Below are positions 1 through 10,430 of a stretch of DNA of 30,750 bases, piece after piece. Under the pieces are notes generated by a model. The model was given only the letters and a program-made list of their open reading frames with translations. It was not told where the DNA came from and made no database searches. Every line of letters starts with the position of its first letter. Positions within the stretch are counted from its first letter, which is position 1. The position numbers were made by a program, and so were the translations under genes. This DNA is from Chara braunii. Its lineage: Eukaryota; Streptophyta; Charophyceae; Charales; Characeae. The stretch lies in NCBI GenBank assembly GCA_003427395.1, contig BFEA01000812.1:50976-81725 (forward strand), written 5' to 3'.

Positions 1-15
1 GGGGGGGGGGGGGGG
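1..15. repeat. G homopolymer at window edge
   Basis: The window opens with 15 consecutive G, followed by AGG and TGAGGGG. Together with the (CA)n run at the other end, this suggests that the window edges are contig edges where assembly stopped in low-complexity sequence. Confidence 0.8.
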
Positions 16-36
16 AGGTGAGGGGTGTGGCATGAC

Positions 37-3000
37 TTATCCCAGGAGCCAGGGGGAGATGGCCAGCTTGCCCGTGTGGGTGACCGCTGCCAAGTGGTTG
101 TCTCTGGCCCAAGCGACCAGGAACCAGTGTCTACCTCCCACGGAAGCGCCTCTACCCGCTTTTCTGTTCCAGTCCACTCGGATCATTGTCCTCATCCAGG
201 CCTTAATCTTTGAAATCAGCCCGGCGTCAGCAGTCCACTGCTTCTTGAAGAGCACATTGTTTCGGTCCTCCCAGATGGTCCAAACGAGGATGGAGCGGAT
301 AGCCTGAGCTACATACCCTCTTCCGATGTGCTTGAACCAAATTTTTGGGATGCAGCCATGAAGGGCCCATGCCTCGTCCCAATGTAGCAGATCCCCTACA
401 AACTAGTGCCAATGTCGTTCCCACCATTGCCATATACGTTTCAAGGCTGGGCACGACCAGAAGAGGTGCACCAGCATCTCCTCCTCTCTGCTACCACAAC
501 GCTTGCATTGTGTCTCTATGTCCATGCCTCTCTGGAAGAGTCGGACAGAGCAGGGGACAGAGCAGGGGACAGAGCAGGGGACAACTGCATGTGACATGAG
601 CCAGAGCAGACCAGCAAGTTTCTGAGATGGCAGTGAGCGAAGTTGTGCCCATAGAATCTGTAGTTCCTGCTCAACAATTTATTGAGATACGCCCTCCTGT
701 CTGTTCAGACAGTGCGCCACCATGGCAGGGAGTGTTGCATCATTGACGAGGAGAGTTCTGCCTAACCTTGTTGAAAATTGGTATAGGAAGAATTTGTCTC
801 CTGCCCTTGGCTCCCAGTAGTGTCCCTGTGGGTCGAGGCGAAGGCGTCTCAGCGGAGTTCCCTTAGCTAACAGGTCATGCGTGACTACTCCTCTGTTAAT
901 GGTGGTGTGCACTCGAGTAGTCTACAGGTCCGCTGTCGGGTGGATCACGATGTCGGCTTCAAGACAGAGTCAGTTCGGACTGTTAGGATCCGTGGATGGT
1001 TTCCACTCCTGCGCTTGCCAGGTGTCGTCATCGAGTTGTTCCAGTATTCGTACCGTGGATTGCTTCCTACGTTGGATGTATAGGTGTACCATTCTCCTTC
1101 GACTGGTATCTCCGAGGTGAGGAACTCCTTCCAATGGGGTGGGATGGTTGTGTTGAGCTGCTGGCATCTCTCTGAGATCATCTGCAGACCTCTAAGTTTG
1201 CATTTGAGTAGCTCAGCCTCAATCCAACCTTTGCCTTCCTCGTCCCACAGATCTGCGACTGTTGGGACTCCTCTCTCGGTCCATCTTTTGCAGAAGTATC
1301 CTGGTGCCATGATTGCGGCGAATTGCTGGGCCCGTGGGTTTCTGATCTCTGCGTTGTCAAAGAGTGTCTGTTTCAGGACCTCATCCTTGGTAGCAGGCTG
1401 TTTGGGGTGTGGGGGAGTCAACGCTCTCCAGCCTGTCCAGCAGGCGCCAGCAAGTTGAGAGCATAGCTGGCGGCGTCGGAAGGATGCCATGAAGATCACA
1501 GTCCAGACATCTTCCTTTCTGGCAAGAGAAAGGTCGTGCTGCATGAGGTATTCCAACACTGGTTGCCATGTTCTGCGCTCTACTTGGGTAGAAGCCTTCT
1601 GTAGCCATTTCGTGAGAAGGGAGAGATTATGCCTGTAGGGGTCTATCACTCTGAGTCCCCCCTGCTCCTTACGTGCTGAAACCTTGGACCAAGCGCATTT
1701 GGAGACGAAGCCCTGACCCTCCTGGGCTGAGGGTTTCCACAAGTACCGTGCCGCATCAGATGTTATGTGCCTGGTTGTTGCCTTGCTGAGCAGACAGGCT
1801 GCAACCACGTGCCAAAGTTGGGCAAAGACGACAGAGGTGAGGAGGATGGCTCTTCCCAAGAGTGAAATACCAACTACAACTCTGCATTTCTGAATACTGG
1901 CCTTTGTCTTCGATGAGAAGATCGCTTGCTGCTTTGGGCGAGCACTTGCCAGAGAGACCTGCATGCCAAGGTAACGTTCTGAGACCCCGGGGGGGGTGCG
2001 TTGCATCCCCCAGTCGAGGCCCGAGAGCTCGTAGTCTGTTGGAAGGAAATAAATCGATTTCTCCCAGTTGATTTGCACCTCCGATAGCTGTGCGTAGCTG
2101 TCCAGCATGTGCTTGGCCTCCTGGAGGGATTCTGGTGTTGCCTCTATAGTGAGCAATAAGTCATCAGCTACAGCGCCCGTCAGCATGCGCTCGCCATCTC
2201 CCAGCTCAAGGTCGTGGATGCGGGGTGACGCCCGAAAAGCGTTCAAGAGAATCTCCATTTAGAGGGCGAACAACAGCGAAGTCAGTGGGCAGCCTTGTCT
2301 AAGGGAGCGTGTCAGAGGAAAAGTTTGAGAAAGGAAGCCGTTGACGTTGACCGTCGCTATTGCGTCTACGTACAACTCGCGCACCCAGTGTTTGAATGTA
2401 GGGCCAAAGCCCATATGTTTCAGTGTGGCGGTGATGAATGACCAGTTCACGCGGTCGTATACCTTCTCCAAGTCAAGCATTGCCACCATCACCTGTTTGT
2501 TCTCCCTTTGGATGATCTCGAGAGCTCCTGCTGCCATAAGCATGTTTTCTGCAATGGATCTGCCTTGCACGAATGCTCCCTGGTCTGGATGGACCAGCGC
2601 CGGGAGGTGTGGAGCTAGTCTCCTTGCGAGAAGTTTGACAAGTATTTTATAGGAGACGTTGAGGCGGGAGATGGGATGCTAGTTGCGCACATTGCATTTG
2701 TCGCCCTTCTTATAGATCAATGTGACGATGCCCAACTTCATATCCTCCATCAAGGTGCCGCCTTGGACAAGGTTGTTATAGCAGTTGAGGAGAATCGGGC
2801 CAGTGTGCTGCCATGTTGCCTCGTAGAATTCGATAGGCAGGTCATCGGATCCGGGGCTTTTGCCTCTCACCATACTTTTGATTGTCTGATGAAGCTCTTC
2901 CAGGGTGAACGGTTCTTCGAGTTGTCTGGAGGCTGCCTGCGGCAGCCTGGTTGCGGTGTGTTGCCACAAGTCGCTCTCCTCCTTCAGCTACTGCAGTGTC

Positions 3001-4290
3001 ATGTCTGGCTCCCTTCGTGAGGTAAGGATGTTTCTAAAGTAAGTTAGGGCGTACTCCCCTATTGTCGCTGAGTCCTTTGCTAGTGCAGCTTATTGGAAGA
3101 AGGGGTGGTGCATCTCCCTCATCAGGCTGTGTGCTCTTGGCGGACAGATTCGCTGGAAAGTCTCCCTTGTCATTCTATCGTGTGTTATCATTCCCCTTTC
3201 CTGTGCTCTGCTGACCCAGATGATCTGCTGCTCTATTTGGATGGCCTCTAGTCGTTGGACTCCCTGATCTCCCCTGTGTTGCCAATACATTTTCGTCAGA
3301 GGGTGCTTCTCCAGCTCTCCTTCTGCCTCAACTATTATGGCTTTGCACTTCTCCTCTTCCTGTCTTCTGCCTCTGGCTTGTACTCTGGAAAAGACGTCCA
3401 GCGCTCTCGTGACAATACGAAATCCCATTTGAAGTCACTCTTCCTTCGCTTCAAAGTCTTCCTTTGTGTTCCGCCAGTTGTTCCAATGGGTTTCAACCCA
3501 TTGGAGAACGTTAGGATCCTTGAGAAGCTCGGTGTTCAGACGGAAAGTACCTGGCCCCCTCAACAGCCGATCAGTTAGCTCAAAGGTGGTTGTTACCGGA
3601 CGGTGATCGGACATGGATTCGATTGCTGGCTCTACTATCGTAAGTGCATCCCATGCTGCATCTAAGGTCAGTACCAAATCGAACCTCCGCTTCGGCGGGG
3701 GGTGATCCCCTAAGGCCTGCGAAGAAAACCAGGTGTAGCCTGGTTCCGTGGGGTGCGTGGTCCTATAGGAGTCCACTAGACTACGTCCCGTCATGAAATT
3801 GGAGAGCATGATAGCATCAGTCTTTCGGGGGGCTACTTCTTGGGAATCGAGGTCGGGGGAGAGTACGACGTTGAAGTCCCCTGCCAGGACCAGATTGTCT
3901 GCTGCAGGTACAACTGTCGGGAGTTCTTCCAAAAAGGATCGCCATTCTCTTGGATTTGACGGAGCGTAGACCGACATCAGTACCCATTCTTTTGCACCAA
4001 GCCCAGTGACCCCATATGTCTCCGTCTTGGTCCAACAGCTCGAAATCCAAGTTGCGGTGAAACAAAACCGCACAACCTCCCTTGGTGCCATCTGCGGGGG
4101 CCCAAAGCTGAGGGCCTCTCCACTAGTTACCTAGTTGCGTGATCTTCGCCTCGTCCAGTTTGGTCTCCTGCAAAAGGAGGACCTGAGCTCGCTGGTCATG
4201 CATCCAAGTCTTTAGACGGGCCTTTTTGTGACGTCTCGTGGTTTCTCCCAGGCCCCGGACGTTCCAGGTGGCTAGCCTAAGACTGAACAT
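37..4290 (-). pseudogene. LINE-A ORF2: endonuclease / reverse transcriptase, broken
   Basis: Reading starts at the ATG at 4290 (MFSLRLATWNVRGLGE), typical of the AP-endonuclease-like N terminus, followed by LLQETKLDE. The motifs AGDFN and SDHRPV (about 3900-3600) are catalytic EN motifs. The RT part shows FVQGRS, LDLEKVYDRVNW (motif A Asp near 2474), SLRQGCPL (motif B) and VADDL (motif C, Asp pair near 2160-2165). The tail has C-x2-C-x9-H-x4-C at about 507-451, matching the plant reverse-transcriptase zinc-binding domain. Breaks: TAG at 4123 where LINE-B has Trp; a frameshift near 4000-4020; stops at 3435 (TGA), 3090 (TAA), about 2987 (TAG), 2679 (TAG, Trp in LINE-B) and 2259 (TAA); and further breaks between 945 and 600. 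From about 4000 to 945 the frame is otherwise constant. The product would nick target DNA and prime reverse transcription; this copy cannot. Confidence 0.9.
543..582. repeat. 12-bp in-frame tandem repeat
   Basis: The unit ggacagagcagg occurs three times plus a partial copy. On the minus strand it encodes a repeated four-residue Ser-Val-Pro-Cys block just before the zinc-binding tail of LINE-A ORF2. Because 12 is a multiple of 3 it keeps the frame. LINE-B shows no such block. Confidence 0.85.
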
Positions 4291-4756
4291 TAGCGGAGAG
4301 TGGAGCGGCTGAGTGTTGGATCCATTGGTTGTCGCCGTTATGTTGCCTGGTTGGTCTTCTTCTGGCTGTGTCTGTTTCTGCTGGGTTGGTCCAAGGCACC
4401 AGGAGTAGATTTCTGAACCCGACAGAATGTGGCTGTTTCTCTGTGGCTAAAGAGCCACAGAATTTGGCCACCAATTTGGCGTTTACGTCCTCTGTGAGGA
4501 ACGTTTCCTGCAGTTTCTCAGTTGTGGTGGAGGATAACCAGGTGAAGGGTAGTCAGACTACTCCCTGAGTGGCAAGGAGGGCGGTTGTGTCCAACACGAT
4601 CTTAACGTCAATCACTCCAATGGAGAAATGCCAGCTTCCTCCTCCTGCTGCTGCCACAGACTTTCTTCCGATGGGAATACCGGGAATCAGCCGGTAGGGA
4701 AATCAGGCTGCTATGAAGGTAGCGGCGACGACTTTCACAGCTTTTTTCGTTGTTGG

Positions 4757-7207
4757 TCAGTCAAACATTGCGACCATTGGGATTGCCAGCATTCCTTGCT
4801 CGGTCCTTCTTGCCATAAACTTGGTCCCTTGCGGCGTCAACATAAAACACAGTAGGATCAGCTGGTGGCGAATTGTGCTTCTTGTCAGTCTGCTGGACGA
4901 TGGATGAGTGGTGATCTCCTTGCCCGGTGGTGCTGGAGGCAGTGGTCCGGAGGGGATCGACATCGTGTGAGGAGGATTGCTAGCGGGGATAGTGAAGAAA
5001 TCCAGCTCGCCTTCCTCCTCTTCTTGTGTTGTCAGGCCCTCCTCGTCTTCATTGATTCGTCGTTGTTTTATCGGCGTACGCAGTGACTGTCTTGGGTCCC
5101 GCATAGCTGCGTCTATGGACGAGCCTACGATCTGGACGACGTCTGCCCCCTCTAAGGTGACACCTGTGAGTTCATGGCTTGTTACCTGAATGCCTGCCTG
5201 GGCTGTGACTGAGGGTAGGTGAGTGCTAGCGGTGGGCACAAGTGGTTAACAAGGACCCCCACATTTCAGCCCTGGTTAACCCCCTCAACCCTGAAAAGTG
5301 CATTGGAGATCATCTTTTTTAGTTTTTTCTGTTTTTTTTTTTTTTGCCCTGTTTTATTTTTGGTCAAGGTCTGTGTGTGCTAAGTTTGGTGTTTGTTGGG
5401 GTCTTGGAGTTGACTGTTTTGGCTAGCCCTGAAAAATCCTGAAAATCCTGAAAACTGAAATGAGTGAATTTTGCATGAAAACACATTTTTGCCTTGCTGT
5501 TTTATAGCTTTCTAAAGTTCTTTTTTCAATTTTGTTTTTGTAAGTAGTTAGTATGATTTCCACTCAATGACTTGGTGGCAAGTTTGGTTAAAATGACCCT
5601 TGGGTTTTGTTATAAATGGCCTGACAAGTGGTCTGAAAATTGAGGCCTCCGTTAACCGTCTCTCGCGGTGGGAGGGAGAGGTCTGAACTCGGGGTTGAAG
5701 TATGAAGTGACAAACTGGGATGGGACGTGGAGTTGAGTACTATGGTGCGCAGGGGAGGTGAGAAGGTAACTGTGGTTGGGAGCACTAAGTGTGACAACAG
5801 GGTTTTGTGAGGAAGGTTGCAGAGGTTGCCATAAGGGTGGGGAGTGAGGTCTGGCGCTATAAAACGGGGCCGATAGTTGGAGGGGGGGGGGAATGAAAGG
5901 TCTCGCAATGGACACTAACGGTGAGGAGCAGAGGAGGCCAGATGGTTGGTGGTGATTAAGGTTATGACTGTGGCTATCGAGTGTTGTGGGATGGAGCAAT
6001 CCAACAATGGGGGGAGCGGTGGGGACGGATCCGGAATGGGGAATGTGTGCAGAACTGGAGGGTGGAAGGGATGGAGTTGTGCCCCGTGTTGGGTTGGGGA
6101 AGAGGCTGGTGCGAGGAGCTGGGTTGAGCAGGCTGCAGAAGTGCGGATGTAGCGTGAGGGGGTGGTGGGTGCCGCTGTGTGGGACGTGATTGCTGTTGCT
6201 GCATAGGGGGGGGGGTTGTGGTGCCAGTCGGTTGTCTGGCATTGGGCTGTCGGGGCTGGGGAGGAGGGCGGCCTCGTCCGCCCGCCTGTCCTCTGCCTCT
6301 GCCTCTTCCTCTGGTTCTCCTCCCTAGTGGCACTGGTTCGTGAAAACGAGGGCATTCCAGATCGAACTCGTTGTGGTACCACCACAAGCATTTCTGACAG
6401 AAAGGCGTATCCTGGTTAGCAAATTGTATCTGCATTGTCTGTCCTGTCGATCTTCTGATGACAACCCACTCCTGAAAAGTGTTTTTGACGACGGGGTCGC
6501 AGTCAATCTTGACATTTCCAAGGCGAGGTTCATCCTTTTTTCTGTCTGGAGGGTGCATGTGGATAATGGGGCCCATTAATCTTTGAATCGCATATATGAG
6601 AGAGAAGAGAGCTCTGCGGGACTCGTAGAGCGATAATGCGGAACTTTGCGGCAGATTCGGCCTGCCTGCGCTGGTCGAGCTCCTGCTGGGTCATCCAAGG
6701 TCGGAAGCTGACTTGGATGGGGCCATCTCTTGAGGGGATGAAGTCATGTCCTCTGTTGATCATCCATTGGGCAATCCTCTGGGTGTGTGCAACGTAGGAC
6801 ATAACGTTGGGACCCTCCCCATGAGTACGGCCCCTCCTCTGAGATGGGTTAAAATTAGGGTCCTGGTACCAGGCGTCCTCGAAAATGCGAATGAATTGTT
6901 CTCTCTGGGCCACTGTGAGATTTGTTGCGCGGGTGTCGAAGACCACGATAACTGTGCGTGCTTTTAGCCACGCCACCGTGACTGCATAGACCTCCTCGTT
7001 AAGATTGAGATAACCGATGTCCTCCACGATCTCAACGTCGTCGTGTGAAAATGAGGCATCCGGGAAGATGTCGTCATCATAACATGAGTCAAGCAAAGCG
7101 TGAATACGGGTGATATCTGCGGGTGCCATAGCGAGTGTCTGAGCGGGGATTTGGTTGTTTTGTGAGGGAGGTGGGGGGGCTCCTGCCGAGGGATTGGGTG
7201 CATACAT
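4757..7207 (-). pseudogene. LINE-A ORF1 (nucleic-acid-binding protein), central and C-terminal part, broken
   Basis: The segment 7207-6530 encodes about 225 residues with an acidic stretch and a hydrophobic core (VAWLKARTVIVVFDTRATNLT). The frame shifts near 6600-6660 and continues as LFSLIYAIQRLMGPIIHMHPP, then GNVKIDCDP and a zinc-knuckle-like FCQKC-LWWYH-NEFDLEC (C-x2-C-x4-H-x6-C), then an Arg-Gly-rich run. This order (substrate-binding fold, CCHC knuckle, basic Gly-rich linker) matches plant LINE ORF1 proteins of the DUF4283 plus zf-CCHC type, by resemblance only. A proline/histidine-rich part with at least one more frame change near G runs (5980-6210) follows. It leads to an acidic, glutamate-rich end (DEEGLTTQEEEEGELDF) closing at 4757. 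A 428-bp element (5237-5664) splits it; removing that element and one target duplication rejoins the frame at PPTA-STHLP. The protein would package LINE RNA. Confidence 0.65.
5237..5664. mobile_element. hAT-like MITE, copy 1 (inside LINE-A ORF1)
   Basis: 428 bp bounded by the direct repeat GCGGTGGG (5229-5236 and 5665-5672), an 8-bp target duplication of hAT type. The left end is CACAAGTGGTTAAC and the right end, inverted, is GAGAGACGGTTAAC. Both reach GGTTAAC at the same distance from the duplication. The interior is T-rich with repeats of CCTGAAAA and no open frame, so it is non-autonomous. Excision leaving one duplication copy restores an open frame in ORF1. Copies 2 and 3 share the termini. 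Confidence 0.8.
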
Positions 7208-7473
7208 GGTGTGGGTGGTTTGAGTGTGTGAGGGTGCGTTAGGGAGAGTGTAGGTCTATGATGAGGTGATGGTCGAGCGGAAGTTGTAGCGGAGGGTGGG
7301 GGGGGTAGGTGATGAGAGGGGGTGTTTGGTGGGGTAAAAAGGGTCGGGATCGGGATGTGGACTTTTGGAGGGCTAGGGTGGTGAGTAAAAGGGGGGTTGG
7401 GGGGGTTGGGAATTGTGCACGTGGATAGTCCAGGTAGAGTAAACCCGAAGGGCAGGGGGCGGGGGTGAAGTGT

Positions 7474-7946
7474 GAGAGAAGGTTAACAACAGTCGTATTT
7501 TTCATCACCACTTTAGTACACCCTTCACCACTTCAGGATGCAGCCTGCCTAAACAAGTAGTTTTCAGGATCTTCGGACCTTTCACCACTTCATGACCATT
7601 CAGGTCTGGTCATCCTGAATGGTCCTGAAGTGGTGAAAGCTCCGACGACCCTGAAAACCACCTGTTTAAGCAGGCTGCATCCTCAAGTGGTGAAGGGTGG
7701 TTTTCATGGTCTTCGGACCTTTCACCACTTCAGGACCATTCAGGATTTTCGGACTGCCCAAAACTCTCACTTGACCATTTCATAACACCCTAAAACCACT
7801 TCAGGATGCAGCCTGCCTAAACAGGTGGTTTTCAGGGTCTTCGGACCTTTCACCAGTTTAGGACCATTCAGGATTTTCAGACTGCCAAAAACTCTCACTT
7901 CAGAATTTTCATTCCTGAATTTTCAGCTACCCGATAACCGCTTGCG
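7474..7946. mobile_element. hAT-like MITE, copy 2, opposite orientation to copy 1
   Basis: 473 bp between direct repeats TGAAGTGT (7466-7473 and 7947-7954). The left end GAGAGAAGGTTAAC matches the right end of copy 1. The right end, inverted, CGCAAGCGGTTATC, matches the left end of copy 1, so the copies lie in opposite orientations. The interior holds a long foldback (7519-7700) with stems of about 85 bp around a loop near 7604-7612, then a third, direct partial copy of the same arm up to about 7890. There is no coding capacity. Confidence 0.8.
7519..7700. repeat. Long foldback inside hAT-like MITE copy 2
   Basis: The left arm runs from CACCCTTCACCACTTCAGG to GACCATTCAGG. It is inverted on the right, from CCTGAATGGTCCTGAAG to GGTGAAGGGTG, with a few mismatches and a 9-nt loop. 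A further arm-like copy follows at about 7710-7890. If transcribed it would form a long hairpin RNA. Confidence 0.85.
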
Positions 7947-8358
7947 TGAAGTGTCTGCTCAGGAGAGGGGGGGGGTTCCCCTGGTAGGGGAAGTAGGGAT
8001 CGGGATCGGGATGACTTGGGGCTCTCAATGTAGGTCGTGTTGTTTCATATGGTCCGGGGGTAGGGAAAGCCTGATCGATCGGGGTAGGATTGAGTTGGGT
8101 ATCGGGAGATGTGATTGTGATGGGGAGGGCGCGAATCTCCTTGGAGTGGGGTTGGTGGTGGGCGGTGACGAAGTTGGGGGGAGGTAGGTATGTAGGAGGG
8201 CGTTGGTTATATATGGAGATTGGGATAGGGCCTTGTGTCAGATGTGGGGGTCTTTCGTAAAGGGTGGGTTGAAAGTTAAGGGGAGGGTGGGCGGGGGTTG
8301 GTACGTGTATGAACGGGGTTATGCATGTCGCGGGGGTAGGGGCAGAGCGGTGGGTCAA

Positions 8359-9376
8359 ACCAGGGTGGGGGAGTCGGGATGTCGTTGGGATCTAGGGATA
8401 GGTTGGGTTTGACCTACGTGGGTTAAGTGCCAGGTTGACTTAGTCGGTCGGGATTGGGGCCGGGAGCGGAGCCGTGAGTCGGGTCAAGGGATCAGGCCCG
8501 GGGCGCTCTTAAAGTGCGATGGTGGGATGGGTCTACGATGGGCTTGAGTTATCCGATCGAAAACGAAATTGGGTTTGACTTGGATGGGGGGGGGGGTGAA
8601 AAGAGGGGTAAGGTGTAGCACTGGGAGGGGAAAGGTTGGTCCCAAGGCTTAGTCAAGTAGATGTGTCTGAAATAAGGGGGGTAGGAGTGGTAGGGTGCAA
8701 AAGGCGGTATGGGGACGGGAGCGGGTTTACCTGCTCAGCTGCTTCGGGCAATAGGTGATGATTGCTCACAGGTGTTTGGGGTCGGCAGTTTTCTGCCCTA
8801 ACATCTCGATGTTTCGTTCGGATTCGCTGCAGCACTTTTGTCGCCTAATTCACATCAGGGACAGAGCGCGAACGCCTGTCCGGTTACATATGTTACGCAT
8901 TAGAGGTGGTGATATGTATCTCTCTGACCCGCCAACTCGCCTCCATATCCCCCCAACTACCATGTAGCGGGTTAACCCAGCTGTAATGCTGCGTGGGATG
9001 GTGGGCGATGGCCACTAAGCCCGACTTCGTGTCGGGGGCGTGGCTGGCGGAGCTGGTCCTCCTGAACCAGCGACGTTACAATGGAGCGCTCTACGCCAGT
9101 CGCACTGCCTCTCCGAAAAAAATTCGTCCAAAGTCTGCGTGGACTTTCCAGAAATGCATTTTCGAGTGCCCTCTCGAAACGATGTTTTCGCCAAGCCTGC
9201 AGCGTTGGAGTTTTCGTGATACCGCCCGTCCGCTCTTGAGTTCGACGTCCATTTCGAGAGTTGTCACGCCATTTTCTCGGGCCGCGGATAGCATCCACGT
9301 TCAAGATGAATTTTCGAGAGGCCAGTCTAATGTGCTATGTGGCGAAGGGCCATTTTCTCTCGAAACCGGCCTCTCG
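8359..9376. other. No gene recognised; G-rich, then CTCGAAAA-rich DNA
   Basis: 8359-8990 is strongly G-rich on the plus strand, and the minus strand shows short proline-rich frames without a domain. It may be more decayed 5' sequence of LINE-A. From about 9100 the sequence is dominated by TTTTCGAGA / TCTCGAAAA motifs, suggesting remains of inverted-repeat elements. I see no promoter, tRNA or conserved protein. Confidence 0.6.
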
Positions 9377-9433
9377 AAAAATCCTGACAGCTTTTTCTAT
9401 AAAGAACAAAAAAAAAAAAAAAATCCTGACAGC
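9377..9433 (+). repeat. Tiny poly(A) insertion flanked by a 13-bp duplication
   Basis: AAATCCTGACAGC occurs at 9379-9391 and again at 9421-9433. Between the copies is TTTTTCTATAAAGAAC followed by a run of A. A direct duplication of this length around a 3' poly(A) is the signature of LINE-type target-primed reverse transcription. The inserted body is only about 14 nt, so this would be an extremely 5'-truncated retrocopy. Slippage is an alternative. Confidence 0.5.
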
Positions 9434-9453
9434 CCTCGAATATTTTCGAGATT

Positions 9454-9474
9454 CGAGAGTGATGTAGCGAGGCC
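9454..9474. repeat. Solitary end of Tourist-like MITE family
   Basis: GAGAGTGATGTAGCGAGGCCC closely matches the 3' terminus of the element at 19412-19619 (GAGAGTGGTGGAGCGAGGCCC). I did not find a convincing left partner, so this may be a truncated copy. Confidence 0.45.
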
Positions 9475-9535
9475 CAGAGGCTTGCGCTTCCGCACGCCAG
9501 TTTGTGCACAACAAGACTCTGCTCCGCCTGCCTAT

Positions 9536-9644
9536 GGCCCTCGTTACACTACTCGCCATCCTCGAAGATTTCGAATGCATCTGGACAAAATGATGTCCAC
9601 ATGAAATCAAATGTTGGCGGATGGCGAGTAGTGTGGCGAGGTCC
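9536..9644. mobile_element. Tourist-like MITE, 109 bp
   Basis: The left end GGCCCTCGTTACACTACTCG and the right end, inverted, GGACCTCGCCACACTACTCG match at 16 of 20 positions, and the match continues into GCCATCC. TAT flanks it on both sides (9533-9535 and 9645-9647), a 3-bp target duplication as made by PIF/Harbinger transposases. No coding capacity. Confidence 0.65.
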
Positions 9645-9708
9645 TATTCCTTTCCGGGATTCTGCCCATATGTATGTGCAATATGCCAGTGTGGTTGTAC
9701 TGATACAA

Positions 9709-9930
9709 GGACTTTCCTGGATGTATCTGACTGAATCTGATCGCACTTACGTCCGCAGAAGAGTGGAAAAAGTCATGGTGTGAGTATGCCCAGTGTCGAC
9801 TCTTATAAGGACTTTCCTAGATGTATCTGACTGCAATTCGGGCCCGTTTTGCATGAATCTGATCGCACTTACGTCCGCAGAAGAGTGGGAAAAGTCCTGG
9901 TGTGAGAATGGCCAATGTCGACTCGAAAAG
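9709..9930. repeat. Two tandem copies, about 100-120 bp
   Basis: GGACTTTCCTGGATGTATCT, TGAATCTGATCGCACTTACG, CCGCAGAAGAGTGG and GTGTCGACTC occur in the same order at about 9709-9802 and 9809-9925. The second copy carries about 20 extra bases (GCAATTCGGGCCCGTTTTGC). No coding role is evident. Confidence 0.75.
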
Positions 9931-10430
9931 AGTCGGCTACAGCCCACCAGACAATTCTAAACCGCGAAGGCCCTTTTCGTTTTTTCTTTTTTTGTCGTTT
10001 TTATCCCTCTTTTTTGGGCCTTTCACATTCGGTGAGTGGCGCCACGAGGCCTCGATACTTTTTTTTTGGGGGGGGGAAGCAAGGAATTCATTATCATGAA
10101 ATCACATGAGGCCGAGAATTCCTCACAAACAACCTGGAATGAAATGAACTGTCTCTGACTAGGACCATTACCCAGCGTCGATATGTAGGCGTTACCCCAA
10201 CAACACTTGGCAGGGCCAAAAACATAAAAAAAATCCAACCAAACAAGGGGGGTTTCGGATGGTTTTCCAACCAGCGGGCCGTAAACCTGAAGAAAAAAAA
10301 AATTAAGACCCATCAAAGAAAGGGAAAAAAACAAAACCGCCAACTAAAACCCAGAACTAACCAACTCTAGCCTAGCATACTCTACTGGGGAACCTCCCTG
10401 CGACCCTGCCTAATTCGGCAGGGTGGACCC
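9931..10430. other. No gene; T- and A-rich spacer
   Basis: Contains a poly-T/G run near 10050-10078 and several A runs. No reading frame with a recognisable domain and no clear inverted-repeat element. It is the 3' flank of LINE-B and may include its untranslated tail. Confidence 0.5.

Larger units (their letters stand above)
16..8358 (-). mobile_element. LINE-A: decayed L1-like non-LTR retrotransposon
   Basis: A minus-strand element with the order ORF1 (proline-rich N part, central domain, zinc knuckle, proline/histidine-rich and acidic C part) then ORF2 (AP-type endonuclease, reverse transcriptase, zinc-binding tail). This is the layout of plant L1-clade LINEs. No RNase H domain and no LTR were seen. 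The 3' end is not defined because the window starts in poly-G near the expected ORF2 end. The 5' end is placed at the start of the last open proline-rich frame and could lie further right. Several stops and frameshifts make it non-autonomous. Two short hAT-like elements are nested in ORF1 (5237-5664 and 7474-7946). Confidence 0.8.
7239..8358 (-). pseudogene. Proline-rich frame upstream of LINE-A ORF1, split by a MITE
   Basis: Two open segments, 8358-7927 and 7511-7239, are in register once the element 7474-7946 and one 8-bp duplication are removed. The upstream part reads LLSRHFT and the downstream part reads HFTPAPCPSG in the same phase. Composition is very rich in Pro, Thr, His and Leu, with no recognisable domain. 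It probably encodes the N-terminal low-complexity region of LINE-A ORF1. A frame change around the G runs at 7290-7410 separates it from the 7207 segment. Alternatively it is a separate transposon-derived frame, or G-rich DNA that happens to be open. The best support for real coding is that the frame is conserved exactly across the insertion site. Confidence 0.45.

Noticed and set aside
543-582. CRISPR-like short repeats
   Set aside because: The units are contiguous 12-mers without spacers inside a LINE coding region; the genome is eukaryotic.
945-4125. In-frame stops in the LINE RT as evidence of an altered genetic code
   Set aside because: TAG, TAA and TGA all occur, a frameshift is also present, and RPL38 in the same window uses TAG as its terminator with no internal stop. 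Ordinary pseudogene decay explains it.
8966-8978. GGGTTAACCC as a fourth end of the hAT-like family
   Set aside because: The 14-nt terminal pattern does not fit, and no partner end or 8-bp duplication was found.
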